Assembly (NCBI GenBank): GCA_027485165.1
Contig: JAIXRN010000074.1
Span: 62,001 to 126,000, forward strand
From: Rubrivivax sp.
GTDB lineage: Bacteria; Pseudomonadota; Gammaproteobacteria; Burkholderiales; Burkholderiaceae_C
DNA: 64,000 bases
Direction of reading: 5' to 3'
Shown here: positions 1 through 13,725 of the stretch, piece after piece
Numbering within the stretch: the stretch's first letter is position 1
Layout of the letters: the number at the start of each line of letters is the position of its first letter
Made by a program: the position numbers and the translations under genes
The notes under the pieces: generated by a model
Databases searched by the model: none
What the model was told of the DNA's origin: nothing
What the model saw: only the letters and a program-made list of their open reading frames with translations

Positions 1-25
1 GAACGGCAATGATGGGTTCCGGCAT
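1..25 (-). CDS. 5' end of a divergent gene, possibly ABC transporter ATP-binding protein
   Basis: A minus-strand ATG at the left edge is followed by codons reading MPEPIIAV before the window ends. A purine-rich stretch (agaagaag) lies just upstream of this ATG on the minus strand and could act as a ribosome binding site. In many proteobacteria the tesA-type esterase is divergent from a YbbA/LolD-like ABC ATPase, whose N-terminus often has this look, so that identity is an inference from context. Only eight codons are visible and no domain can be confirmed. Confidence 0.35.
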
Positions 26-722
26 CGACTCTTCTTCTGTTTGTGGTTCGGCGGGTACGGGTACGGCGGCTCGCGCCAGCCGGCGCGCCTGGCTGCGCAA
101 CTGTAGCCTGGGGTTTACCTGGATCGCGGCGGCCTCCTGGGCCACCGCACAGGGCCCAGGGGCACCGCCCGTGGTGCTGGTGGTGGGCGACAGCCTGTCG
201 GCCGAATACGGCCTGCCGCGCGGCAGCGGCTGGGTGGCGCTGCTGGAAAAGCGCATCGCGGCCGAACAGCTGCGCGCCCGCGTCGTCAATGCCAGCATCA
301 GCGGCGACACCACATCAGGCGGCCGTTCGCGCCTGCCAGGGCTGCTGACCCTGCACAAGCCGGCCGTGGTGGTGATCGAACTGGGCGGCAACGACGCGCT
401 GCGCGGCCTGCCGCTGAGCATGACGCAGGACAACCTGCAGGCCATGACCCGCGCCGCCAATGCCGCGGGCGCCAAACCCCTGCTGCTGGGCATGGCCGTG
501 CCACCGAACTACGGCCGCCAATACGGCGAAGCCTTCACCCGCCTGTTTGCCACCGTGGCCCAGGCCGAAAAGGCTGCCCTGGTGCCCTTTTTCCTGGCCG
601 GCGTGGCCGACGGCCCTGACGCCGAGGCGATGTTCCAGGCCGACCGCATCCACCCCAAGGCCGAGGCCCATCCGCGCATGCTGGCCAACGTCTGGCCAGC
701 GCTGAAGCCGCTGTTGCGCTAG
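9..722 (+). CDS. tesA: Arylesterase / TesA-type GDSL (SGNH) hydrolase, exported
   Basis: A 237-residue SGNH-family hydrolase similar to E. coli TesA (acyl-CoA thioesterase I / lysophospholipase L1), expected to act on acyl esters in the periplasm. The family blocks are present: GDSLS with the catalytic Ser near residue 62, ISGDT near 98, GGND near 126-129, and the Asp/His pair in DRIHP near 212-215. The N-terminus carries SRRAWLR followed by a hydrophobic stretch ending in ATAQ, which looks like a Tat or Sec signal peptide. The only in-frame ATG codons are at 9 and 12, which would overlap the start of the divergent gene by 17 bp, so the true start is unsettled. No other in-frame ATG, GTG or TTG precedes the signal sequence. 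Confidence 0.85.
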   Translation: MMGSGIDSSSVCGSAGTGTAARASRRAWLRNCSLGFTWIAAASWATAQGPGAPPVVLVVGDSLSAEYGLPRGSGWVALLEKRIAAEQLRARVVNASISGDTTSGGRSRLPGLLTLHKPAVVVIELGGNDALRGLPLSMTQDNLQAMTRAANAAGAKPLLLGMAVPPNYGRQYGEAFTRLFATVAQAEKAALVPFFLAGVADGPDAEAMFQADRIHPKAEAHPRMLANVWPALKPLLR

Positions 723-780
723 CCCGGGTGCGTGCCGACCAACTGCCGGCAGCAGCCAGTCGGCGGCCGGCGGCCAGGCT

Positions 781-2466
781 TCAGGGTTCCGGGTTGCCGC
801 GCCAGCCGCCGCGGCCAGGGCCTTGCGCGGCCGCAGGTGCTGCAGGGGCTGGGGAGCGTTCGGCTCGCGGCGGTGGTTCGGGCCGCGCAGGCGGCTCGGG
901 CCGCGGCTGCGGTGCAGGCTGGGCCCCGGTGGCCGGCGGTGCGGGACGCGGCGCCGGCATCATCGGCGCCGGCTGCGGTGCTGGCGCTGGCGCCTGTGCC
1001 CCAGGCGGCGGCAAAGGCCGCAGCGGCAAGCCCGGGCGCGGGTCGGGCCGGGGGTCGCGCCCGTCGTCGCGGCGGCTGTCAGGGCGACCGTCTGGACGGT
1101 CATCACGTCGTTCATCGCGCCGGCCGTCGCGGCTGTCATCACGCCGGCCATCGCCGCGTTCTTCGCGCCTGTCCATGCGCCAGTCGCGCCGTTCGTCTCG
1201 CCCGGGGTCGGGCCTGGCATCGCGGCGGTCGTCGCGACGGTCATCCCGCCTGTCGTCGCGGCGTTCGTCGCGGCGTTCGATCTCCGGCCGGCCCAGCGGG
1301 CGCTCGGCCAGGGGCAGGCGGTCGCCGCGGCCGAAACCCGGCGGGTCGAAACGCCCGAAGGCTGGCCCGTCGATGCTGCCGATGTGCCGCGGGGTGTGGC
1401 GGTACACCGGCCGATAGGGGTCGCGCGGCGACAGCGGCACCCAGCCCACGCCCGGCCCGGGCCGGCCGCCACCACCGATCTGGATCGACACCCCCACCCT
1501 CGGCGAACCTGCCCACACCACCAGCCCCGGGCTGAAGGTGGGCCGGGCCACATAGCTGCCGGGCACCCAGCACCAGCGGCCGTTCCACTGCGCCCAGCGG
1601 CCGTAATGGAAAGGCGCAAAGCCCCAGGGCGCTGTGTCCACCCAGGTCCAGCCCCAGGGCCGTACCCAGGCCCAGCGGCCCTGCGTGTACGGCGCCCAGC
1701 CCGCCGACACCTGCAGCGGAAACCAGACCGCGCCGTATTCGGGGTGGCGGTCCCAGCGGCCATAGCGGTCCAGTTCGGCAGCGCCGGTCATTTCTGGCGA
1801 AACGAAGCGTTCGCTGGCGGTGCGCGTGTCGTCCTGGGCGTCTTCGCGCAGCGCGCGGGCGGCGAAGCCGTCGTCGGCCGGGTTGCCCCAGGCGTGGCGC
1901 AGTTCGCCACGATCGCGCCACAGTTCGGCCTGGTCGCCAGTGCCGATGGCGAACCCCGCGTCGTCGGCCACGCGCAGGTCGCCGCGCCAGCTGCTGGCAT
2001 AAGTGCGGTCGTCGACGCGGTCGATGCGGTAATGACCGGCGCGCAGCGGCTGCAGGCGCACTTCAGTCGTGGCCATCTCGATCTCGCGTGCCACCTCGGC
2101 CGTGCGCACACGCAGTGCCAGGCTGCCGCGCTTGAGCGCCAGCACGATGCGTTCATCGTCCAGGCGCAGCACTTCCAGTTCACTGCGGCCGTCCAGGCGC
2201 AGCGTGGTCGAACCCACCTGCAGTTCGGCCTGTCCGTCGGCACCGGTGGCAATGCGGTCGCCCGCGGTCAGGGGCAGGTTTCTTTCGGCTGGCAGCCACT
2301 GCCCGCTGCCGGCGTCGAAGCCCGACACCTTGCCCTGCAGGGCCGCCAGGCGCCCGACGCGGCCTGGTGGGTCTTCCTGGGCCCAAGCTGGGGCTGCCAG
2401 CCACGCCAGCAGCAGGAAAACGATGAAGGAGAAGGACAAGGCCAGCGGTGTGCGGTGTGACTTCAT
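781..2466 (-). CDS. FecR-domain / DUF6600 protein with arginine-aspartate repeat tail
   Basis: A 561-residue exported protein of unknown function. It has a signal peptide (MKSHRTPLALSFSF... to AWAQ). A FecR-like segment over about residues 30-150 contains the pattern of initial value, sensitisation and 'GDRIATGADGQAEL'. A tryptophan-rich DUF6600-like region (about 215-345) carries repeated W-Y/W-P-W motifs such as GRWAWVRPWGWTW. After that comes roughly 90 residues of RRDD/RRDE repeats and then a proline-alanine tail. The ORF track starts at a GTG directly before the ATG; the ATG at 2466 is preferred. The permuted RD repeats are also visible at DNA level and make this region prone to copy-number change. 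It probably acts in the envelope, since no sigma factor or TonB receptor is nearby. Confidence 0.75.
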   Translation of the reverse strand: MKSHRTPLALSFSFIVFLLLAWLAAPAWAQEDPPGRVGRLAALQGKVSGFDAGSGQWLPAERNLPLTAGDRIATGADGQAELQVGSTTLRLDGRSELEVLRLDDERIVLALKRGSLALRVRTAEVAREIEMATTEVRLQPLRAGHYRIDRVDDRTYASSWRGDLRVADDAGFAIGTGDQAELWRDRGELRHAWGNPADDGFAARALREDAQDDTRTASERFVSPEMTGAAELDRYGRWDRHPEYGAVWFPLQVSAGWAPYTQGRWAWVRPWGWTWVDTAPWGFAPFHYGRWAQWNGRWCWVPGSYVARPTFSPGLVVWAGSPRVGVSIQIGGGGRPGPGVGWVPLSPRDPYRPVYRHTPRHIGSIDGPAFGRFDPPGFGRGDRLPLAERPLGRPEIERRDERRDDRRDDRRDDRRDARPDPGRDERRDWRMDRREERGDGRRDDSRDGRRDERRDDRPDGRPDSRRDDGRDPRPDPRPGLPLRPLPPPGAQAPAPAPQPAPMMPAPRPAPPATGAQPAPQPRPEPPARPEPPPRAERSPAPAAPAAAQGPGRGGWRGNPEP

Positions 2467-2572
2467 CACCGCACAACGCGCGGGCCGGGCGTGGCGCCGA
2501 CCGGCGGCGCGTAAAGCAGTGTTGCAGCCGCGGGGTGGCCGACAGGGCTGCGCCGCCCGCCGGGCCGCCGTC

Positions 2573-3109
2573 TCAGTCGTCGGCCGCCGGGTCCAGGTCC
2601 GGAAACAGCACGCTGGTGTAGCCCAGCTTGCTCAGGTCCGTCATGCGCGTGGGGTACAGGCGGCCGATCAGATGGTCGCATTCGTGCTGCACCACGCGGG
2701 CGTGAAAGCCATCGGCTTCGCGGTCGATAGGCATACCCATGGCGTCGAAGCCGCAGTAGCGGATGCGGGCGTGACGCGGCACTTCGCCGCGCAGGCCAGG
2801 TACGCTGAGGCAGCCCTCCCAGCCGTTGACGATCTCGTCGTCGAGCGGCGTGATGACGGGGTTGATCAGCACCGTGGGCGGCACCGGCGGCGCGTCGGGG
2901 TAACGCACGTTGTGTGTGTAGCCGAAGATCACCAGCTGCAGGTCCACGCCGATCTGCGGCGCCGCCAGGCCCGCCCCGTTGGCAGCAGCCATGGTGTCGA
3001 ACATGTCGGCGATCAGGGCGTGCAGTTCGGGCGTGTCGAAGGCCTGCACTGGCTGCGCCAGGCGCAGCAGGCGCGGGTCGCCCATCTTCAGGATGTCGTG
3101 GATGGCCAT
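2573..3109 (-). CDS. def: Peptide deformylase
   Basis: Removes the N-formyl group from nascent peptides in the cytoplasm, the step before methionine aminopeptidase. The 178-residue protein has all three deformylase motifs: GAGLAAPQ (about 45-52), EGCLS with the metal-binding Cys near 100, and the HECDH box near 142-146 that supplies the two His ligands and the catalytic Glu. The start is well supported by an aaggaa ribosome binding site before the ATG. It lies just downstream of the permease gene on the same strand with a 54-bp gap. The usual partner fmt is absent, so this may be a second def copy rather than the def-fmt one. That last point is inference, because only this window is visible. 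Confidence 0.95.
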   Translation of the reverse strand: MAIHDILKMGDPRLLRLAQPVQAFDTPELHALIADMFDTMAAANGAGLAAPQIGVDLQLVIFGYTHNVRYPDAPPVPPTVLINPVITPLDDEIVNGWEGCLSVPGLRGEVPRHARIRYCGFDAMGMPIDREADGFHARVVQHECDHLIGRLYPTRMTDLSKLGYTSVLFPDLDPAADD

Positions 3110-3163
3110 GGGGTTCCTTTTCTTGCAGCAGCGGTGGCGGTTGTGGATGAAGAAAACGAAGCT

Positions 3164-8029
<4,866 letters not shown>

Positions 8030-8039
8030 AGACCTGACG

Positions 8040-9140
8040 TCAGCTGAACAAGCGCCGCGCTGCCGCGCTGCCAGCGGGCAGCTCCAGCGCTTCCAGCTGC
8101 CCGTAGAGGACTTCCAGTTCCTGCGCAATGCTGGCAAAGGCCGCCAGCGGCAGCGGCGTGCCGTGGTCGTCCACCACCACGGCATCCATGTCGTCGGCCA
8201 GCGCGTTGGCGGCGCGGTGCCAGGCTGGGAACGGTTCAGCGGCTTGCGCGGTCTGCGGCACGTCCAGGCTCAGCGTGAACTGGCGCACTGCGGCTGCCTG
8301 CGCGTCGGCCCCCAGGGCCGCCATTGCAGCCTGCGAATCGACGGCCAGGCTCAGCACCGGGGGCGCGCCTTCCTCGGGCGCCGGCACCACCATGCGCCCG
8401 GGCACGGTACCGGCAACGAAACCGTGGCGCGCAGCACATTGCTGGATGTAGCCCAGCGACCAGGCCACGCTGTTGGACCGCAGGGTCAGCGTCAGCTGCG
8501 CGTCCAGCGGGTTGGTGGCCGCATCCAGCTTGCGCGCTTCGTCCACCACTTCCAGCATGTCGGGGAAGTTCGGCGTCGCGCCAATGGCGTCGGCAAAGGC
8601 CTGCACCTTCTGCACGAATTCCGAATACTCGATCTCGTTCAGCGGCCCGCCGCGGCTGACCATCTGCACGCCGGCCTGCACTTCGCGGTAGCGGCAGCCG
8701 GGGCTGGGGCTGTCCCATTCGCCTGTCTCCGCGTCCAGGCCCTCGATGTAGAAAGGCTTGCTGCCGGCGCGGCGCGTGCCGGGCTGGTGGGCCAGCAGGC
8801 TGTCGCCGCTGATGGGGCCGTCCAGCACCAGGGGCACCAAGGCGTCGATCAAGGCGTCCAGGCGCGCGCTGCGGCGACCCGCAGGGCGCAGGCCTGGCAG
8901 GTCGGGCAGGGTGTCACCGGCCTCTGCGTTGGCGCTGGGGTCGGCGTCGGGGTCGGCGCCCATGCTGGGTTCGACGCGTTCGCCAGCGCTCTGGCTGGGC
9001 GCGGCATCGGCTGGCGCCGCCAGCGGCCGGGCGCGTCGCGTGCGCCACCAGCCCTGCAGCAGCACGGCCAGCAGCACCACGGCCCCCAGCAGCAGCAGGC
9101 TTTCGGTCAGGCCCCAGCGGGCTGCCAGCGCGGCGTCCAC
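8040..9140 (-). CDS. zipA: Cell division protein ZipA homologue
   Basis: A 366-residue protein that fits ZipA, the inner-membrane anchor that bundles FtsZ at the division site. It has a single N-terminal transmembrane helix (SLLLLGAVVLLAVLLQGWW) followed by basic residues. A low-complexity linker rich in Asp, Ala and Pro comes next, and then a C-terminal globular domain over about 195-350 with weak but recognisable ZipA-C features. Position supports the call: it lies one base after smc on the same strand, as zipA does in many beta- and gammaproteobacteria. The start is GTG at 9140. The domain match is by pattern and context, so a profile search would be useful. Confidence 0.75.
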   Translation of the reverse strand: MDAALAARWGLTESLLLLGAVVLLAVLLQGWWRTRRARPLAAPADAAPSQSAGERVEPSMGADPDADPSANAEAGDTLPDLPGLRPAGRRSARLDALIDALVPLVLDGPISGDSLLAHQPGTRRAGSKPFYIEGLDAETGEWDSPSPGCRYREVQAGVQMVSRGGPLNEIEYSEFVQKVQAFADAIGATPNFPDMLEVVDEARKLDAATNPLDAQLTLTLRSNSVAWSLGYIQQCAARHGFVAGTVPGRMVVPAPEEGAPPVLSLAVDSQAAMAALGADAQAAAVRQFTLSLDVPQTAQAAEPFPAWHRAANALADDMDAVVVDDHGTPLPLAAFASIAQELEVLYGQLEALELPAGSAAARRLFS

Positions 9141-9141
9141 G

Positions 9142-12100
9142 TCAACCGGCCTCGACCAGGGAAACGGCGGCTTCCATGTCCACGGCCACGATGCGGCTGA
9201 CGCCCTGTTCCTGCATGGTGACGCCGATCAGCTGTTCAGCCATCTCCATCGCGATCTTGTTGTGGCTGATGAAGAGGAACTGCGTGCCCTTGCTCATCTC
9301 GGTCACCAGGTTCTTGTAGCGCTCGGTGTTGGCGTCGTCCAGCGGCGCGTCCACCTCGTCCAGCAGGCAGAAGGGCGCGGGGTTGAGCTGGAAGATGGCA
9401 AACACCAGGGCGATGGCGGTCAGTGCCTTTTCGCCACCACTCAGCAGATGGATGGTGCTGTTCTTCTTGCCTGGCGGCTGAGCCATCACCTGCACCCCGG
9501 CGTCCAGGATCTCGCCGCCCGTCATCACCAGCCGCGCATTGCCGCCGCCAAACAGGCTGGGGAACATGCGGCCGAAATGTTCGTTCACCTGGTTGAAGGT
9601 GCTGCCCAGCAAGTCGCGTGTCTCCAGGTCGATCTTGTGGATGGCGTCTTCCAGCGTGCCGATGGCTTCCAGCAAGTCGGCGTTCTGTGCGTCCAGGAAG
9701 GTCTTGCGTTCGCGCGCCTGGCCCAGTTCGTCCAGCGCGGCCAGGTTCACCGCGCCCAGTGCGGCGATGTCCTTGTTGATGCGGTCGATCTCGGTCTGCA
9801 GGCCCCACAACTTCACGCCGCCGTTGTCGATGCCCAGGGCCAGGGCTTCCAGGTCGACAGCGGCTGCCGTCAGCTGTTCCAGGTATTGCGCCCCGCCCAG
9901 CTGGGCGGCCTGCAGTTCCAGCTGCAGCTGCGTGATGCGGTCGCGCAGCGGCTGCAGGCTTTGTTCAAAGCCCATGCGCTGTTCGTCGGCGCGGCGCAGC
10001 TGGGCGCTCAAGTCGTCGTATTCGCTGCGCGCTGCACCCAGCTGCTGTTCACGCTCCAGGCGCAGCGCCAGTGCGGTCTGCAGCCCGGCCTGCGCGGCCT
10101 GGTCGTCGAAGGCGTCCAGTTCCAGCTGCAGCTGGGTACCGGCCTGTTCGTTGGCGGCCACCTGCTGCGCAGCGGTGTCGATGCTGCGCTGCAGTTCGGC
10201 TTGGCGCGCGGCCAGCGCGCGGGCCTGGAAGCGGGCTTCCTGGGCCTGGCGGTCCAGGCTGCGTTGTTGTTCGCGCGCTTCGGCCAGCCGGCGGTCGGCG
10301 GCGATCACGGCGTCGTCCAGTTCAGCGTGGCGTTCCTGCGCCGTGCCCAGCGCGATGTCCAGTTCCTCGAAGCGCCCTTCGCCCGTGGCGCGGCGTTCTT
10401 CCAGGCCTTCCATCTGGGCATCGATCTCGGCCAGCTCTTCGTTCAGCTGGTCGCGCCGGGTGCTGGCGGCGTCGGCCTGCTGCGACAGGCGCAGCAGCTC
10501 GACGTTCAGCCCATGCGCGCGCGTCTGCGCTTCGGAAGCCGCGCGCCGGGCGCTGACCAGGCGCTGCGCGGCGTCGGTGTAGGCCGCTTCCAGCCGCACC
10601 GACTGGCTTTTCGCGTCTTCGGCCAGCAAGGCCTGGGCGCGCTGCTGGCGCTGCAGGTTGTCGATTTCCTGCGCACGCGCCAGCAGACCGGCCTGTTCGC
10701 TGTCGGGCGCGTAGAAGGCCACGGCGTGCTGCGACACGGCATGGCCCTGGCGCGTCATGATGACTTCGCCGTGCGTGAGCTGGGCGCGTGCGGCCAGCGC
10801 ATCGTCCAGGCTGGCGGCGGTGTAGACGCCGGCCAGCCAATCGCGCAGCAGCGTCTTGATGCCGTCGGCGTCATGCGCGGTGCCCGGGCGCAGCAGGTCG
10901 GCCAGCGGCGGCAGGCTGGCGTGCGCACGCGGGGCCGGGGCGGCAGGCATGCCCTGTAGGGCATAGAAGGCCAGCTTGGCCGGCGGGGCGTCGCTGGCGA
11001 AAGCCCGCACCATGTCGAGCTTGCCCACCGCCAGCGCGTTCAGCCGTTCCCGCAAGGCGGCTTCCAGGGCGCTTTCCCAACCGGCTTCGATGTGCACCTG
11101 CGTCCACAGGCCAGCCAGCCCTTCCAGGCCATGGCGTTGCAGCCAGGGCTTGAGCTTGCCTTCGGTCTGCACCTTGTCCTGCAGGGCGCGCAGCGCTTCC
11201 AGGCGCGCCGCGATGTCGGCCAGGCGCCCGGTTTCGGCGTTCACCGCGGCCTGCGCCGCGCGGCGCTGCTCGTCCAGCGCCGGCACCTGGTCAGACAGCT
11301 CGTGCAGCCGCGCGTCGGCCACTTCCTGTTCGGCACTGGCTTCGGCTTCCTGCAGCTTCATGGCTTCCAGCTTGGCCGCGTCGGGCGCCTGCAGGCCCTG
11401 GCGTTCCTGGGCGCGGCGTTCACGCTGGGTGCGCAGGGCGCGCAGTTGTTCGTCGACGCTGCGGCTCTCGGCTGCCAGCACCTGGATCTGCTGCTGCACC
11501 TGCGCCACGGCCGCGCGCTGGGCGTTGCTGCTGGCCTGCGCCGCGCGCACGGCGTCTTCCAGCCCAGGCAGGTTCAGGCCTTGCTCTTCGGCCTGTGCGG
11601 CCAGCACGCCAGACTGTTCTTCGGCCGCTTCGATCTGTGCCGCCAGGTCTTCCAGTTCGTTGCGGGCCGCCGCTTCACGTTCAGCCCATTGCGCGTTCTG
11701 CGCCTGCAGGTCGGCCAGGCGTGCCTGCGCGCGCTGGCGGCCTTCGACAACGTAGCGGATGCGCTCTTCCAGACGGCTGACTTCCAGTGCCGCTTCGGCC
11801 AGGCTGCCCTGCTTGGCATGCAGCGCGTCGCTGGCCGCGTAGTGCGCCTGGCGGATGCTTTCCAGCTGCGCTTCCACCTGGCGCAGGTCGGCGGTGCGGG
11901 ATTCCAGCGCGGTGGCGGCTTGGTCGGCGGCGGCCTTTACCCGGGCTTCTTCACCGGCCGCGTCGCGGTGCTTCAGGAACCACAGCTGGTGCAGCTTCAG
12001 CGTGCCGTCGTCCTGCAGCCGGCGGTAGCGCGTGGCCACCTCGGCCTGGGCTTCCAGCTTGTCAAGATTGCTGTTCAGTTCCCGCAGGATGTCTTCTACC

Positions 12101-12678
12101 CGCGTCAGGTTTTCGCGTGTGTCCTTGAGCCGGTTTTCGGTTTCGCGGCGGCGTTCCTTGTACTTGCTGACGCCGGCGGCTTCTTCCAGGAACAGGCGCA
12201 GTTCCTCGGGCCGGCTTTCGATGATGCGGCTGATGGTGCCCTGGCCGATGATGGCGTAGGCCCGCGGGCCCAGGCCCGTGCCCAGGAACACGTCCTGCAC
12301 GTCGCGGCGGCGCACGGGCTGGCCGTTGATGTAGTAGCTGCTGTTGCCGTCGCGCGTGAGCACGCGCCGCACCGCGATTTCGGCGTAGCTGTTCCACTGG
12401 CCGCCGGCGCGGGCGCTGGCGTTGTCGAAGACCAGTTCGACGCTGGCGCGGCCGGCGGGCTTGCGCTGGCCGCTGCCGTTGACGATCACGTCCTGCATGG
12501 ATTCGCCACGCAGTTCGCTGGCCTTGCTTTCACCGAGAACCCAGCGCACGGCGTCCATGATGTTGCTCTTGCCGCAGCCGTTCGGGCCCACCACGCCCAC
12601 GCGCTGGCCGGGCAACTGAAAGGTGGTGGGTTCGGCGAAGGACTTGAAGCCCGAAAGCTTGATCTGGTTCAGGCGCAT
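9142..12678 (-). CDS. smc: Chromosome segregation protein SMC
   Basis: ATPase that organises and segregates the chromosome together with ScpA and ScpB. The 1178-residue length is normal for the family. The N-terminal head has Walker A GPNGCGKSN near residues 32-40. Two long coiled coils flank a hinge at about residues 510-640 (GLAGLWTQVHIEAGWESALEAAL and following). The C-terminal head has the signature LSGGEKALTAIAL and Walker B LLDEVDAPLDDANT. The start MRLNQIKLSGFKSF is the standard SMC N-terminus. scpA and scpB are not in the window. It heads the minus-strand pair smc-zipA. Confidence 0.97.
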   Translation of the reverse strand: MRLNQIKLSGFKSFAEPTTFQLPGQRVGVVGPNGCGKSNIMDAVRWVLGESKASELRGESMQDVIVNGSGQRKPAGRASVELVFDNASARAGGQWNSYAEIAVRRVLTRDGNSSYYINGQPVRRRDVQDVFLGTGLGPRAYAIIGQGTISRIIESRPEELRLFLEEAAGVSKYKERRRETENRLKDTRENLTRVEDILRELNSNLDKLEAQAEVATRYRRLQDDGTLKLHQLWFLKHRDAAGEEARVKAAADQAATALESRTADLRQVEAQLESIRQAHYAASDALHAKQGSLAEAALEVSRLEERIRYVVEGRQRAQARLADLQAQNAQWAEREAAARNELEDLAAQIEAAEEQSGVLAAQAEEQGLNLPGLEDAVRAAQASSNAQRAAVAQVQQQIQVLAAESRSVDEQLRALRTQRERRAQERQGLQAPDAAKLEAMKLQEAEASAEQEVADARLHELSDQVPALDEQRRAAQAAVNAETGRLADIAARLEALRALQDKVQTEGKLKPWLQRHGLEGLAGLWTQVHIEAGWESALEAALRERLNALAVGKLDMVRAFASDAPPAKLAFYALQGMPAAPAPRAHASLPPLADLLRPGTAHDADGIKTLLRDWLAGVYTAASLDDALAARAQLTHGEVIMTRQGHAVSQHAVAFYAPDSEQAGLLARAQEIDNLQRQQRAQALLAEDAKSQSVRLEAAYTDAAQRLVSARRAASEAQTRAHGLNVELLRLSQQADAASTRRDQLNEELAEIDAQMEGLEERRATGEGRFEELDIALGTAQERHAELDDAVIAADRRLAEAREQQRSLDRQAQEARFQARALAARQAELQRSIDTAAQQVAANEQAGTQLQLELDAFDDQAAQAGLQTALALRLEREQQLGAARSEYDDLSAQLRRADEQRMGFEQSLQPLRDRITQLQLELQAAQLGGAQYLEQLTAAAVDLEALALGIDNGGVKLWGLQTEIDRINKDIAALGAVNLAALDELGQARERKTFLDAQNADLLEAIGTLEDAIHKIDLETRDLLGSTFNQVNEHFGRMFPSLFGGGNARLVMTGGEILDAGVQVMAQPPGKKNSTIHLLSGGEKALTAIALVFAIFQLNPAPFCLLDEVDAPLDDANTERYKNLVTEMSKGTQFLFISHNKIAMEMAEQLIGVTMQEQGVSRIVAVDMEAAVSLVEAG

Positions 12679-12798
12679 GGCACGCGCCGCTGGGCGGCGG
12701 CGGAATAGTCCTGGAGTGTTGCTCTAACTTGTTGATTTGCTTCGCTTTTTGCGCCTCTGGCAGGGGCGGCGAAGGGGCTGGATGATAGCATCGGGCCC

Positions 12799-13266
12799 AT
12801 GGCCCAGACCCCTCGCAAAACCCCCCGCAGCAAGACCGCCGAACGCCCGAAGCCAGCCGTGCCGCCCAGCGCGCCGTCCAGGGAACTGCAGGCTTTTCCG
12901 AACCCTGCGCCCGAGCGCGACTACCTCATCCGCTTCGATGTGCCCGAATTCACCTGCCTGTGCCCGCTGACGGGCCAGCCCGACTTTGCGCACTTCCAGA
13001 TCGAGATCGTGGCCCACCGCCTGTGTGTGGAGACCAAGAGCCTGAAGCAGTATTTCTGGAGCTTCCGCAATGAAGGCGCCTTCCACGAAAAGGTGACGAA
13101 CACCATCGCCAGCGACATCGTGGCCGCGATCGACCCGCGCTTCCTGCGCATCCACGCCGACTGGTACGTGCGCGGCGGCATCCGCACCTACGTCACGGTG
13201 GAACACCGCCGCAGGGGCTGGAAGCCGGCGCCCAGGGTCGACCTGCACACGCCCACGGCCCCATGA
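12799..13266 (+). CDS. queF: NADPH-dependent 7-cyano-7-deazaguanine (preQ0) reductase QueF
   Basis: Reduces the nitrile of preQ0 to the amine preQ1 in queuosine tRNA modification. The 155-residue size is that of the single-domain QueF type. Seen in the sequence: FTCLCPLTGQPDF with the thioimide-forming Cys at about residue 55 and the conserved Asp at 62, the ETKSLK motif (78-83) that binds NADPH, and the FHE motif near 95-97. The N-terminal 30 residues are a basic Pro/Ala-rich extension. The other queuosine genes are not here. The next gene overlaps its stop by four bases, which suggests translational coupling to the SET-domain protein. Confidence 0.95.
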   Translation: MAQTPRKTPRSKTAERPKPAVPPSAPSRELQAFPNPAPERDYLIRFDVPEFTCLCPLTGQPDFAHFQIEIVAHRLCVETKSLKQYFWSFRNEGAFHEKVTNTIASDIVAAIDPRFLRIHADWYVRGGIRTYVTVEHRRRGWKPAPRVDLHTPTAP

Positions 13267-13697
13267 CCGAGGCGCCCGCCCTGGCCCGGCCGGCCTACCA
13301 AAAGTTTGCGGTGGACGTGGCGCCCAGCGCCATCGACGGCCAGGGCGCCTTTGCCGCCGAGGCCATCGCGGCGCGGCTCAAGATCGGCGAAATCCGCGGC
13401 GAAAGCATCAGCGTGGCCGAAGCACGCATCCGCGCCACGCGCAACGAACGCATCATGATCGTCGAACTTTCGGCGCGCCGCGCCATCGACTTCAGTCACA
13501 GCGCAGACCCGATGCGCTACACCAACCACAGCTGCCAGCCCAACGCGCGGCTGTGCATTCGCCAGGGGCGGGTCGAGTTCTACGCCCTGCGCGCCATCGC
13601 GCCGGGCGAAGAAATCACCGTCAACTACGGCGAAACCCACCACGAAGGTCGCCTGGCCTGCCGCTGCGGCGCGCCGGGCTGCGTCGGGCGGCTGTAG
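13263..13697 (+). CDS. SET-domain protein lysine methyltransferase
   Basis: A 144-residue SET-domain protein predicted to transfer a methyl group from S-adenosylmethionine to a protein lysine. Hallmarks are present: an N-terminal IDGQGAFAAEAI strand region, the pseudoknot motif NHSCQPN at 88-94, GEEITVNYG at 115-123, and a post-SET-like cysteine cluster CRCGAPGC at 133-140 that could bind zinc with the SET Cys. Such compact SET proteins occur in bacteria, but their substrates are mostly unknown. The gene overlaps queF by four bases (ATGA) and is followed 28 bp later by another methyltransferase gene, so the three are probably one transcript. It need not share a pathway with QueF. Confidence 0.88.
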   Translation: MTEAPALARPAYQKFAVDVAPSAIDGQGAFAAEAIAARLKIGEIRGESISVAEARIRATRNERIMIVELSARRAIDFSHSADPMRYTNHSCQPNARLCIRQGRVEFYALRAIAPGEEITVNYGETHHEGRLACRCGAPGCVGRL

Positions 13698-13725
13698 CAG
13701 CAGCAACAGGGAAAGCGTCTTCACC

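Noticed and set aside
823-2460. 545-residue plus-strand ORF antisense to the FecR/DUF6600 gene
   Set aside because: It is a shadow produced by high GC content. It shows no domain, and the opposite frame has a signal peptide and a recognisable family.
12679-12798. preQ1 riboswitch before queF
   Set aside because: No pseudoknot-forming pattern or A-rich tail could be seen in the 120-bp smc-queF gap.
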